From: Euprymna scolopes
Lineage: Eukaryota; Mollusca; Cephalopoda; Sepiida; Sepiolidae
DNA: 24,071 nt
Direction: 5' to 3'
NCBI GenBank assembly: GCA_024364805.1
Contig: CM044519.1
Location: 42,416,097-42,440,167, forward strand
Shown here: one piece after another, positions 9,955 through 20,041 of the stretch
Numbering within the stretch: position 1 is the first letter of the stretch
How the letters are laid out: each line of letters begins with the position of its first letter
The notes under the pieces: generated by a model
The model's input: only the letters and a program-made list of their open reading frames with translations
Databases searched by the model: none
Told to the model about the DNA's origin: nothing
Translations under genes and position numbers: made by a program

Positions 9955-10110
9955 ACATTTTCGTGTTATTTGTGCATTTTTCATGTTATTTGTGCTTTTT
10001 TCATGTTTGTGCATATTTTATGTTATTTGCGCATTTTTCATGTTATTTGCGCATTTTTCATGTTATTTGCGCATTTTTCATGTTATTTGTGTATTTTTGT
10101 GTTATTTTTA
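9955..10110. repeat. Minisatellite of about 20-bp units
   Basis: About seven to eight copies of a unit close to GTTATTTGCGCATTTTTCAT follow one another. Three central units are identical, and the outer ones vary at the GYGCAT position or carry small deletions. Because 20 is not a multiple of three, all + frames stay open and give Phe/Cys-rich reading frames here. These are a by-product, not genes. Confidence 0.9.
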
Positions 10111-11940
10111 CTAAGAAACATATGCATCTTTCTATTCATCTCTATAAATGTGGCAGAAGAAGCACCAAGTACTTTGTTCATGTGACCCTGGGTCAAACTT
10201 GACAAAAATTTTATGTGTCTATATAATGCTGGAAAGTAACACAAATAAAATTGTCAGTCAGCCCCCCCCCCCGCCACTTCTCTTACTGAAATAAAAAGTT
10301 AAAACTGTCAAAGTTCCCTGGATGTGACTGCCCATCAACTGCAAACACTTATTAAAGGGGAATAGTGGTGTAGAGGGTTGATTTGACTTTTTTTGTTTTA
10401 GTTAGAAGAATGCAGTTCTGCACAAAATGGCAACTGAGTCGATCATTCTCTATTGTCTGCTATGTTGATAGATACAGACCCCAATCAACTTTAATGCGAA
10501 GATTGTCACATATTTGAATTTTCAAATGAGAGGCTTTGTGAATTTGTGTCTCTGTGCATTCATCAAACATGATGTGACCATTCTGATAACCTCAAATGAA
10601 GATTAAATCTTGACCACCAGATCAAAACACATAAAACCCAGAGAGACACACTCGCCCAAACTTCTTGGTAGCTCTCACCAAAACCAACTGCCCATTTCAA
10701 ACATTCAGCTCCAACTCTCTCTTCCTTCTCTGGGAGCCCTGCTCTAACCGCCCCCCGTTCCTTTTCCATCTCCTAAAATCTTTTCTCTATTGACTAGTTA
10801 TGATCCTTTGTTGGTGGTCATCATTCGACAGTTGCTGAAGACATCCACCGAAGATAAGATCTACCAGTCTCCATTTCTGGATTCACCCATAGATGACCCT
10901 GGGCATTGTTTCTCTCCTAAAGTTGGTCCCAGTGGGACTCTTCCCACTCAATGAGGGTTTTATTTTCTTTAAACAAAAAGAATATCCCTTGGGTGGTTGA
11001 TGTCCCCCACCCCCCGCCCTGCTTTCCTTGGTTAAGCATCCAACAACTTCATCATATGCACCAGCAACACCTTTGTCTTAGTTTCAAGAGCATTCCTCCA
11101 AGTTTTGAATGCGACAAGTAAACCTATTGTTTCAGAAATAAGTACTAATCATCAGTATGCATCATCTTTTCTAGATAACCCATTAGACAATACTTCTGAC
11201 ACACAAATGCAACAGATTCAGTACAGAGACCAGGAGCTCCCCTACTTTAACATTAAAGCTTTCGCTAAATGTGCTGTTCATTCTAACACAAATTTTAACA
11301 AACAAAACCACAACTCCAATTTAAAACAAGTCCTATTTTATTTGGAGAAGTTGTAATGATACTTTTCTTCTACTGAATGACAAGCCTACAAATCAAACTG
11401 AGCATATTTGCCAACTGAACGCATACAGTCCCTTAGCTTAAGGCTCATCTGTCTCCCGAACTCACAGAAACCTAACTGACCTGCTTGCATGCTTTACTGG
11501 AATGTATGTTACACTATATGGGAACGCTTGTAGATACTAAACTACACAATCAGCCCACTTGAATAGGTTAAGTTGATTATCTATGGGTATAAAAATTTTA
11601 CTGCCCACGATTTCTTGCATCTGGAGGGATATTCAATTTTCCAAAACAATCCCAGCTTTGAACCTTATATCTCAGAAGACATTACTATTTTAAAAACGTC
11701 ATCCCATTTCTTGAGTTGCTCTATTCTCTTGGCTAAATATTTCTTCCATTGCAAGTCAGTTGTTGGTATGCATCGCAATAAAACATACAAGATTGCACAT
11801 TTGTAGGTAAGAAAGAACAATTTATATCTGAGTTTATTTAATATTAATTACATATACCATAATAACATTTATATAACTCTCCTCTTTCTTTCAATTTCTT
11901 AGAAAACCAGTCATATTAAACAACTATATGATATTTTGCT
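10111..11940. other. Intergenic region, no recognisable gene
   Basis: There is a C11 run at 10262-10272 and otherwise mixed-composition sequence. ORFs at 11105-11356 and 11573-11806 (+) and 10563-10769 (-) match no family I know. They have no splice-site or poly(A) context that would support a gene. Stretches of higher GC at 10640-11000 may be old repeats. Confidence 0.45.
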
Positions 11941-12315
11941 GATTCTGTCCTTAGTCTGTACATTATGCATTGAAAAAGGACAAATACAATTTTTGAAAGC
12001 CAAACTGCTTCAAAACAGGCCAAATTTGCAAAATTTAGCTTTAAAAAGGCCAATATGGCAACCCTGGAGAAAAATATGAGAGTGACCTCCCTTTGTTGCG
12101 TTGTTTTCGACTATCATCTATATAATATCCTGCTTGTTCCTTCCTTAGTTTATATTACACTTTGAAAAAGGCCAAATAATATTATTGAAGGCTGAACTGC
12201 TTTTAAAATAACGCCAAATCAGTGAAATTTGGCTTTAAAAAAAGCCAATCTGGCAAACCTTGGACAAGAATATGAAAGTGACCTCCCTTTAATATAGTCT
12301 CGTTTTGGAAGATCA
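11941..12315. repeat. 192-bp tandem duplication
   Basis: Two diverged copies (about 11941-12130 and 12133-12315) share, in order, TCCTTAGT, TGAAAAAGG, CAAACTGCTT / GAACTGCTTTT, AAATTTRGCTTTAAAAA, GCCAATMTGGCAA, ATATGARAGTGACCTCCCTT and ATCAT. TGAAAAAG starts at 11971 and at 12163. Each copy contains a short inverted repeat around GCCAAAT / ATTTGGC and one copy of the AAGGGAG-type motif on the minus strand. Confidence 0.8.
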
Positions 12316-12596
12316 TTATAGTAATAATATACAATCATTGTTGTAATAATGTGAAAAAGGAACTCATAATAATTGTGATGTCCATCGGTTCTTCACAGAA
12401 GAAAGAAATCAGCGAAACATTATGTAAAAAAAAAATGAAACATTTGAAAGAAACAGCTTTTTGCCAAAAGAGGTTGGACTGAAGGAGTAAATTAAAGATT
12501 CTCTCTTACAATGTAATTTTATTGTTTGTACTAGTAGAAATAATATTTTTTTGAATAAACTGATAACATTGTAGATGAACGTTGAGGTTTGCCAAT
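12316..12596. other. Spacer before the first LTR-like repeat, no gene
   Basis: AT-rich sequence with an A9 run. No coding or structural feature is recognisable. Confidence 0.5.
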
Positions 12597-12999
12597 TGTT
12601 GGGGGACTTGCATAAATCCCCCAAAACAAATAACTAAAAAGAAATACACTACCAAATAATATAAAATAAACTATTGTTTATTATCGTTAAAAGAAAAGAA
12701 ATTACTTTTTAGTGTGCACCAAGGTGGCTGTCTGTAGGAAAGGAGGAAGAAGGTGAAGACTTGATTGTGAGAGAAAAAGTCTGTGTTATGGTGAATTGAG
12801 AGAAAGTTTTTCATGCGCGAGAAAAGCTGTCATTTCAGCTACTGAATTTCAGTTGGCAAGCATTGCTGTTGGTGTTAGTTATCCTTTTCTCTGATGAAAG
12901 AAGGTCTCTGTGCCTTCTGTTTCTTTAGCAGCTCCCAAAGGCTTGCAAAGCAAGTTTTTTAAATTGGGCCCTGATTGGTCAAAAACTCATATTTTTGAC

Positions 13000-13031
<32 letters not shown>

Positions 13032-13161
13032 ATCAGCTACATCGGCCATTTCTCAAGCGTCCTGCTTTTTGACCCAAGGGGTTTGGTGTGGGTGAATTCT
13101 CATGCAAATGAATTAATAAATTTTAATGTGGGTGTGTCTTAGAAAAATATAATAAGAAACA
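12597..13161 (+). mobile_element. LTR-like repeat, copy 1 (fossil)
   Basis: This 565-bp sequence is repeated in the same orientation at 16127-16730. Shared blocks in order include a terminal hairpin, AAAGAAAAGAAATTAC, TTTTTAGTGTGC, GCGAGAAAAGCTGTCATTT, CTGATTGGTCAAAAA, CTGCTTTTTGACCCAAG and AAATAATAAGAAACA. It begins TG and ends CA, and has an inverted CCAAT box (ATTGGTC) upstream of an ATGCAAAT octamer. This fits a long terminal repeat with promoter elements, or another non-coding repeat. It carries an A29 expansion at 13000-13028. It is old, and no coding region could be assigned to it. Confidence 0.6.
12599..12624. repeat. Hairpin at the start of LTR-like copy 1
   Basis: TTGGGGGA pairs perfectly with TCCCCCAA across a 10-base loop. 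The corresponding hairpin in copy 2 (16130-16153) keeps a perfect stem with a different sequence. Confidence 0.8.
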
Positions 13162-13504
13162 GCACAATACATATTTACAAACACACATGTCATGCAAATT
13201 CAATAACTACAGACAGGAAATAAAAACCAAAAACATTAACTGTTTTCAATAATATAAAATTCAGATACTGCCTCAAAAGAAAACAAGCGATCAACAACTT
13301 GTTGACCATGTCCCCTTTACTGGATACACATATATAAAGAAAAAAAGATACATGGTGTCATTTTTTATGTGTGAACATGTGAATAAAAATGTGATACTTA
13401 TGCAGTAAAAGGACCGTGCTATCGTCGGGTTCATACAGAAAGTGCTGAATGAAATTTTCATGATTTTTTTTTTTTTTTTACACAAACTCTGGTCAATTTT
13501 TCTG
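13162..13504. other. Sequence after LTR-like copy 1, no gene
   Basis: No primer-binding-site-like sequence or coding region is recognisable directly after the repeat. It is AT-rich with a T14 run near 13465. Confidence 0.5.
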
Positions 13505-14040
13505 ATGAAAAAATTATGATTTTTGTCAATATGAAGCTAATCCAATGAAAAATTAATTGAAAAATGAAAACAATATTCTTGAATAATTATTGGAAAATTT
13601 TTACAAAATTATTATAAAATTCAAATTCAAATCCAGAAAAAAAAAACACTCATTGTGAGGCAACTTTCTTGAATAAATATTTATTTTTTGAATAATAAAC
13701 AACTGACAGTAAAGAAAATTTTTTTGATTTTTATACATGATTTTTTTGTTCAAATCAAAATGTTTAGATTTTTTATATAATAAACCAATTATAGAAAACA
13801 CGTTTTATTTATTCAAATTCAAATAACAAAAAAAAACAGTCGTTATAAGGAAATTTTTATGAATAAATCTTTATTTTTTGAATAACAAACAACTGATAGC
13901 AAGCAAAATATTTTTTGATTTTTTTTTTTTCAAGATTTTTTTTTACTTTTTATGATTATTTTGTTCAAATTAAAATATTTAGTTTTTTTATTTTTATAAT
14001 AAACCAATGAAAGCAAGCAAATGTTTTCCTTGTGATTTTT
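13505..14040. repeat. AT-rich tandem duplication, offset 192 bp
   Basis: Two copies are clear, from about 13613 and from about 13805. They share ATTCAAATTCAAAT (13619 and 13811), AAAAAAAACA, GAATAAAT-TTTATTTTTTGAATAA, AAACAACTGA and TTTGTTCAAAT-AAAAT. Flanking sequence looks like partial further units. It is pure A/T-rich repeat with no gene. Confidence 0.75.
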
Positions 14041-14899
14041 TTTGTATTAGGGATAAGACACTCAGCATCTTGGTACTTTCTGACATTGTCCATAAACTAC
14101 ACAGACAATTTGGACAGTAGCCTGGTCCTTATACTGCATAAGTACTAAAAAAAGTTACAGAAAGCTGTATTTTTTCTGACAACATGGCTCTAAATAAGTT
14201 TAAATGTAACTTGATGTGGCCATTACACTCGAACCGTGTCATTACAGTCCAACCATACATTCTCTGGTATTGACACAAAGGAACAAACAAATAAAAAAGG
14301 AAAGAAATTAAAGTTTAACTTGACAATTTTTCAAGTGCAAATCAAATGCATTTATTTGTGGTTCTTCTAAAACAATGCATTTAATTATCTTTCAAGTCTT
14401 TTTGCACACACGTGTTTTACAATGCTGTGCCATATAACATGTGCTTTTTAAAAGTCTCAGTCCTCGACACCTGATGCCGGCCTTAGCTAGTGCTTTCTTG
14501 CTCTCGACTTCATACATCCATCTTCCCCAGTACACACTTTGCTTCTCTTTCTCAATCACACGTTGCCTCTTTTTTTTTTAACTTTTTCTCTCCTTCTTCT
14601 TCCTATGATGTCAGTGCATGCACATTTGCTTAATTTGCATATGTGCTAAGATGGCTGCTGCTAATATTGTTGGTAGTCAGCTTTCTTATGGCTGCTGCTG
14701 ATTTTCTTACATGCACCCATATGTGATATATTACCATAAGAGTGCAATGGTTTATTACATAAAGAAAACAACAAAGCAGAAACAAACTCAGCGTTTTTCT
14801 GTGTCCACATATTCCCCATAAAAAATACAACAAAGCAAAAGAAACAGCAAACACACTATAATTATAAAAAATAGTGTAAATTATAAAAAGAAACAATAA

Positions 14900-14902
<3 letters not shown>
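14041..14902. other. Gene-free AT-rich region
   Basis: No coding sequence is recognised on either strand; the minus-strand ORF at 14630-14896 is hydrophobic by composition and has no family resemblance. The region ends in a CT microsatellite. Confidence 0.5.

Positions 14903-14930
<28 letters not shown>
14903..14930. repeat. (TC)14 microsatellite
   Basis: An uninterrupted run of about 14 TC dinucleotides. Confidence 0.95.
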
Positions 14931-14933
<3 letters not shown>

Positions 14934-16126
14934 GCATTTACTATAGCTACTTCTGCTAATAACGATGTCTTTGAAACTTTGGTGAATTACGAGTTGCAAG
15001 AGTTAAAGGTTGAACTGAACAAACTCGTATCATTTTAAAAACCTTTCAAACTCAAAATAGAGAAACTGGCATATCGACCAAAAAAAATGTACATCACTAC
15101 CAAGTTACTAACTTAATACTACTTGTTAAAAAGTCAATCTCAGCAAAATATCAATATCACCATTCAAAAACTATCAACACTTCATCAAGGACGTAACAAC
15201 TAAACTTTCACAAATATTCATTCAGCACCAAAAATACTAGAAAATTCAACCAATGAAATCATCACTGACAACACTATAGAAGAATTTGTACCAATTCAAA
15301 ACGAGTATAGATGCCTATGAACTACTAAATTACTCAACAATTGAACATTCGTTAAATAACTTTATAACATGACTCATCAACTTAATTGTGCTCCAATACT
15401 AGCACAGACAACATTTGTACTTCCCTTTTCAAATCGGCAGACCACTTTACAAATCTTGGGCTCACACAACCACGCAGATTCATTCGACTTCAACCATAGT
15501 TTACTAACCATCCTGAAAATTGAACAGTTGTTAACTCCACCTAGGACAGCTAAAATGAATGTATTTCGACAACTGTGCAGATTCGCTTGTACTCATCAAC
15601 TTGAACCGTGCAGACTCGCTTGCACTATGCATTTCCAACACGACATTTACACCAATTCTGACACAACAGATTGTAAGAACTAAGTTATGTATCTACCTTT
15701 CATGGCACCTGGATTGGAATCAGAAACAATGGCCTTTATTAATATGCTATCTATAAGATTTTGGGCATGTGTGATTCATGTGTTAATGTGATTTCACACT
15801 GTGTGCCATTTTTTTTCTTCTCTACTTTAAGCAACTGCATGCCACATGTGGGGGACATTCGGGCAACTGTCGAGGGGTTGAATATTAGTCTGCTGCAGGA
15901 CCTTGAAGGTCGCAACAAGACAACCCGTTACAACATAACTCTCTACTTCTTGCTTCAAAAACTTAATTTACTAGGAATTTGCAACATTAGTAATCCAATT
16001 CTCCAAATGCATGCACACACAGGAACAAAATATATGAAAACAGGTTTAAAAAATCCCTTTTTATCGGTTTGGGAGAGAGGGCCTCTTGTAGCATTACATA
16101 CCTTTCTCAACACTATTACACGCCCT
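14931..16126. other. Gene-free region before the second LTR-like repeat
   Basis: This part is C- and A-rich on the + strand. ORFs at 15369-15683 and 15761-16144 show no domain; the second runs into the LTR-like repeat. The last 40 bases (CCTTTCTCAACAC then TTACACG) resemble 17031-17060 in the downstream array, so copy 2 of the LTR-like repeat appears to sit inside a sequence of the same kind as that array. Confidence 0.5.
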
Positions 16127-16730
16127 TGGTTGGGAGTTGCATAAGTCTCCCAAAACAAATAAAAAGAAATATACGTAATAATGTAAATAGACTTTTGTTT
16201 ATTTTTGTAAAAAGAAAAGAAATTACATTTTTAGTGTGCGCAAAGGTGGCAATCTGTATGAAAGGAGGAAGGGAGGAAGAAGATAAAGACTTGAGAGTGT
16301 GAGAGAAAAAGTCCGACTATGTGTTGTGGCAAAGTGAGAGAAAAAGAGAGTCAAGCAATGCTTTTTGACGTGCGAGAAAAGCTGTCATTTGAGCTACTGA
16401 ATTCACTTGGCAAGCATTCGACTTGCGACTTGTCTTTCTGCTGGTGTAATGTACCTCTCTGACGAAAGAAGTTCTTCTTGCCTTTTATATTTCTTTAGAG
16501 GCTTCCAGAGGCTTCCAAAAAATAAGTTTTTTAAATCGAGCTCTGATTGGTCAAAAATTTATAATTTTGACACAAAAAAAAGTGCTTTTGACTACGCCAG
16601 CCATTTCTCAAACCTTCTGCTTTTTGACCCAAGAGGTTTAGTGTGGGTCAATGCTGTAATTCCCATATAAATGAATTTATAAATTTTAATGTGTGTGTGT
16701 GTGTGTCTTAGAAAAATAAAATAAGAAACA
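16127..16730 (+). mobile_element. LTR-like repeat, copy 2 (fossil)
   Basis: This is the second copy of the repeat at 12597, 604 bp long and in the same orientation, with starts 3530 bp apart. It again begins TG and ends CA, keeps the terminal hairpin, the inverted CCAAT box (CTGATTGGTC near 16540) and a TATA-like CATATAAATG near 16667. Seventeen bases after the end lies TGGTGTCAGA (16748-16757), which resembles the tRNA-Leu primer binding site used by some Gypsy-type elements. That would make it a 5' LTR, but no coding region follows. It may equally be a solo repeat. It is old and has no internal element that I could identify. Confidence 0.55.
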
Positions 16731-17353
16731 GTGCACTCTACACCAAATGGTGTCAGATCCAAGTTATCTACCCTTTGGAAATATCTGTTATTGGTGATTA
16801 TAACAAGGTCTGTACGGAAATCATTCTCTTACTTCTGTCTGCTATTGGCCTTGACAGAATGCACCATGTACCATTTTTGCACCCATGCAAATACTCAATT
16901 TAGTAAATATACTTTACTTCCCCCTATATATACACATACACACATCGTTCTACTCAGATTTGCTATATAATTCTTATGGACTAAATTTCATAGGAATCGC
17001 ATATACACAACTGTAGTAATTATAAAATTACCTTCCTTTCTCAACACAAGTACACACTTTCTATTATAGAGCATTGCACTTGAGTTATCTACTCTTTGGA
17101 AATGTTGTATTAGCGATTATAAAAAGTGCTACACAACAAACGTATTCTCTTACTTCTAGAACTTGCTTTAACAGAACACACCACGCATAATGTGCACACC
17201 CACACAAACACACACTTTAGTATGTAAGATTTCTTCTCTAAACTTAACACACACACACACATATATTTCAATTATGATTTTGTTGCACACATTTTCGTGA
17301 ACTCAGTTTTATAGTAAACAGCACTTGTGTGTGTGCCTGCAAATTAACAATTC
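16731..17353. repeat. Array of about 331-bp repeat units (units A and B)
   Basis: Unit A (from about 16735) and unit B (from about 17073) share GTTATCTACYCTTTGGAAAT (TTATCT at 16764 and 17095, offset 331), GATTATAA, ATTCTCTTACTTCT, TAACAGAA / GACAGAATGCACCA, and a CACA-rich tail followed by ATTTTC and CTCAGTTTT blocks. There is no coding potential. The array continues after the mariner insertion. Confidence 0.75.
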
Positions 17354-17361
17354 AGTATGTA

Positions 17362-18274
17362 CAGAGTGGTATGATAAAATTATCGCCCTAGGAAATATAG
17401 CATGATTCCATTTCCATTTGATGAAAACCGTTTTTCATTTTTTGTCACAGACCATCTACTAGTTGGCCAGTTGTGCACAAATCTGAAGAGCAATATGAGC
17501 CTTCTATCATGTCTGAAAGTTATACAATGTTCAAAAAGCAAGATCAGAGATGCACCACTGTGCAACTCATGCTCTTTACCAATCCAAGTTATGACAACAG
17601 AACCATTGCCAGCACCCTTAAAATGCATCGCTGAATTGCCACGAATACAAGTGACATGCCCAGGGTGATGAAAACAAAGTTTCCAGCCATGGTTATGGTC
17701 TTTGGTGTGGTTTCAAGTGAGGGCCACATTATGCCACCTCACATCTTCAAAGTTGGCTTGAAAGTCAACACCAAAGTGTATCTGGATGTGCTGAAGAGTG
17801 TGGTGATCCTCCGGTGCAAGCAGGTGGCAGCTGGCAGACCCTAGTTGTGGTAGCAGAACTTGACGCTGCCTCACAAGTCCAAAGAGATCCATGCTTGGCT
17901 TCAGAAAGAAGCATGACAAATTTGGACCTTTCTCTCACTGTCCCCCCTCCTCCACCGATCTGAACTCGCTGGACTACTTCATTTGGTCATGCGTCAAGAA
18001 CATCATCAACATGACCTCTCACAATACCAAAGCCAGCCTGATCACCACTATTCATCGAGTATTTGCCGAACTCCTGCCAGTGCTTGTGGAAAAGGCATGC
18101 TCTCAGTTCTGGACCTGTATTGAGGCAATGATTGAGACTGAAGGCAGCTACATTGAATAGATGTCGGCTCTACTACATAATCAAGTTATCTGAATTGATT
18201 TTTTTCAATAAAAGTTTTAAAATAAAGCTGTAGTGTTGTTTTCTTTAGGGCAACAATTTTATGGTTCCACCCTG
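17362..18274 (+). mobile_element. Internally deleted mariner transposon with TIRs
   Basis: The element has terminal inverted repeats of 29 bp: 17362-17390 starts CAGAGTGGTATGATAAAATT, and the reverse complement of 18246-18274 starts CAGGGTGGAACCATAAAATT (23 of 29 identical). It is flanked on both sides by TA (17360-17361 and 18275-18276), the target duplication of Tc1/mariner elements. At 913 bp it is shorter than the usual 1.2-1.4 kb. The right half encodes the C-terminal half of a transposase; the left 240 bp are not recognisable as transposase. It splits the surrounding array of 331-bp units. Confidence 0.9.
17629..18160 (+). pseudogene. Mariner transposase remnant, C-terminal half
   Basis: Reading in two + frames gives ATNTSDMPRVMKTKFPAMVM, FGVVSSEGHIMPPHIFKVGL and VYLDVLKSVV (17641-17800), then VAAGRP and HKSKEIHAWLQK (to 17910), then CPPSSTDLNSLDYFIWSCVK, HNTKASL and IEAMIETEGSYIE before a TAG (17930-18160). 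These match mariner transposases (KFPASVMVFGVVSSEG, QQDSAPCH, PPSSPDLNPLDY, IEAEGGYI), as I remember them. The N-terminal helix-turn-helix part and the first catalytic Asp are missing, the second Asp aligns with Asn (QN), and the third (DLN) is present. Internal stops, one near GRP and one before QN, and a frameshift near 17890 make it non-functional. It could at most be mobilised by a related enzyme. Confidence 0.88.
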
Positions 18275-18276
18275 TA

Positions 18277-18480
18277 AGCTTTTCCACTACACACACATCA
18301 TTCTACTCAGACTTTGTTATATACATTTTCAATGAACTCAGTTTTGTGGGGACCATTATCTGCTTTCATATGTACACATGTCGTGGTACGTCATGTTACT
18401 GCTCCTTTGTTTACATTAGAGCTAAACAAACAATGCTGATTGGCAGAGAAATACATGTGACACTCCCTCCACCAAATACT
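18277..18480. repeat. Continuation of the 331-bp array (unit C)
   Basis: Right of the mariner insertion, CATTCTACTCAGACTTTGTT, then ATACATTTTC, then TGAACTCAGTTTT match unit B (GATTTTGTTGCACACATTTTC, TGAACTCAGTTTT) and unit A (CGTTCTACTCAGATTTGC). The homology fades after about 18350. Confidence 0.65.
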
Positions 18481-18960
18481 TCATGACCATGCATACTAAA
18501 ATATGCAAAAGAAAACAAAGAAAAAAAAAACATAAAACTTAATTTTTTACAACTAAGCAAAAACAAACGACTTTAATTTCGGACCAAGATTAATATATAC
18601 ACAGTCAAGAAACACCCAAGGCATTTTTTTACTGTACGAAATTCGGTCTGAAATTAATTATAATCATTTGTTTGCTTATCCAATTTCTGTAACCAGAAAG
18701 TTTTTTCATAAAATAAGCAACAATTTGGCAAAAATCTTCAACAAGGCTAGAGAGCGATGAGATTCCCAAATCCCAACTTTGACACACTCTTGTCAAGTTG
18801 ACAAGCCCAGCAGCCGATGTACTCAGCACCAGTATCAGCAATAGTTCACACAGCCCTTTTCAATCTAATAATACGATTCAAATCGTCCTTTTATGGACAA
18901 GTTACAAACTACTTGAATGCTATACACACTTCACTCTCTGCTACCTAGTGCCCTCTGAGA
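18481..18960. other. Gene-free region before the minisatellites
   Basis: An A-rich stretch is followed by mixed sequence. The + strand frame 18798-19094 is open but shows no domain and ends in the 39-bp repeat. Confidence 0.5.
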
Positions 18961-19001
18961 CTCCCTCTACAGCCAGCGAATTCTACAGCATCCAGCCACT
19001 C

Positions 19002-19080
19002 CAGCTCACTCCTGCAGCCTCCAGCGACTCCAACAGCCTTCAGCTCACTCCTGCAGCCTCCAGTGTTCCAGCCACCAACT
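19002..19080. repeat. 39-bp repeat, two copies
   Basis: CAGCTCACTCCTGCAGCCTC starts at 19002 and again at 19041. The unit is 13 codons long (LQLTPAASS followed by variable residues). It merges on the right into the 30-bp minisatellite. Confidence 0.85.
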
Positions 19081-19110
19081 CCAGCAGCCCTTAATGTTCT
19101 GCTTTACACT

Positions 19111-19440
19111 CCAATCCCGTCAATGACTAGCTACTTCTTCCAGTGCTCACTGACATCCAGCTACCTCTTCCAGTGCCCACTGACGTCCAAATACCTGTTC
19201 TAATGCTTACTGACGTTCAGCTATCAGCTTTAGTGCCCACTGACATCCAACTACCTGTTCCAGTGCCCACTGACGTCCAGCTACCTGTTCCAGTGTCCAT
19301 TGACAACCAACTACTCATTTTAGTACTTGTCAATGGCCAGCTACTTCTTCCAGTGCCCACTGATGACAAACTACTCGATCCAGTGGCCACTAACGCCTGG
19401 TTACTAGTTCCATCATCTGTCAATGCCCAGTACTTTGGTG
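19111..19440. repeat. 30-bp minisatellite, 11 units without indels
   Basis: Eleven consecutive units of exactly 30 bp follow the pattern CAGTGCCCACTGACRTCCAG then CTACCTGTTC. Units diverge by many substitutions, yet none has gained or lost a base. In one + frame (19143-19448) each unit reads close to VPTDVQLPVP; the minus strand is open too. A period divisible by three keeps frames open by itself. I see no start context, splice sites or poly(A) signal supporting a gene. Confidence 0.9.
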
Positions 19441-19991
19441 ATGCCTGACTACTCTCTACAGCGTCAGATCTACATGACCCATACCAACCTAAGGTATGAC
19501 ATCCAACCTCAGAAATGCATGAATCTCAACTCAGTGAGACGCCTGTTCTCGCTCCCAATAATCCCCATTCATAATTTCCATTGCCATACGATTTACCATT
19601 TTCTCTTGGCAAAGAAAACACAATATCTATTGTCTTTAACCAATCTTCTGTGTTTGTCATCTCTTTGCGATTGCCGTTACCTCTTTACCGTGCCTATTTT
19701 GTTAGTTGAACGGTCGATTGGCACCCTGACCTTTCAACCCCCTGCAACACACATATGCTCACACCATCTACAAACTCTTTGTACACATCCTCATGTACAC
19801 AAGTTCATTCATACAATGTTGACACTTTTCAAGCATTTTTTCCTCAATTTTAGATGCATAATGAATCCTCATTCAGTAATATATAACAAAAACAATAGCA
19901 TAAGACTATTTTTAATACCTAAACAGATTTTTCTCGTGTTATTTCATGACAATGACCATTATACATTGCCCAATTCTCTCCAACTGTCCTG
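19441..19991 (+). other. Unassigned segment ending in poly(A)
   Basis: A frame of 189 codons (19423-19992) is open here, His- and Cys-containing, with no recognisable domain. The segment ends directly in an A36 tract. The end position suggests the 3' end of a retroposed sequence in + orientation, but I could not match it to a LINE or a host gene. Confidence 0.35.

Positions 19992-20027
<36 letters not shown>
19992..20027 (+). repeat. A36 tract
   Basis: An uninterrupted run of 36 A residues following CTGTCCTG. It may be a retrotransposon tail. Confidence 0.95.
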
Positions 20028-20030
<3 letters not shown>

Positions 20031-20041
20031 GATAACAAATT

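Noticed and set aside
9955-10110. A CRISPR-like array
   Set aside because: Units are directly adjacent with no spacers, and the context is a eukaryotic gene.
9963-10202. Overlapping open frames rich in Phe and Cys
   Set aside because: They are translations of the 20-bp minisatellite; a period not divisible by three opens all frames alike.
11105-11806. Two + strand frames of 77-83 codons as small genes
   Set aside because: No recognisable family, no splice or poly(A) signals, and length is within chance for this composition.
15369-16144. Open frames between the LTR-like repeats as gag or pol remains
   Set aside because: No zinc-knuckle, protease, reverse transcriptase or integrase motif could be seen; the second frame runs into the repeat.
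19143-19448. A repeat protein of decapeptide units
   Set aside because: Open on both strands because the 30-bp period is divisible by three; no start, splice or poly(A) context. Kept only as a finding.
19423-19992. The longest open frame in the window (189 codons)
   Set aside because: No domain, no homology recognised, ends within the poly(A) tract, and composition matches its non-coding surroundings.
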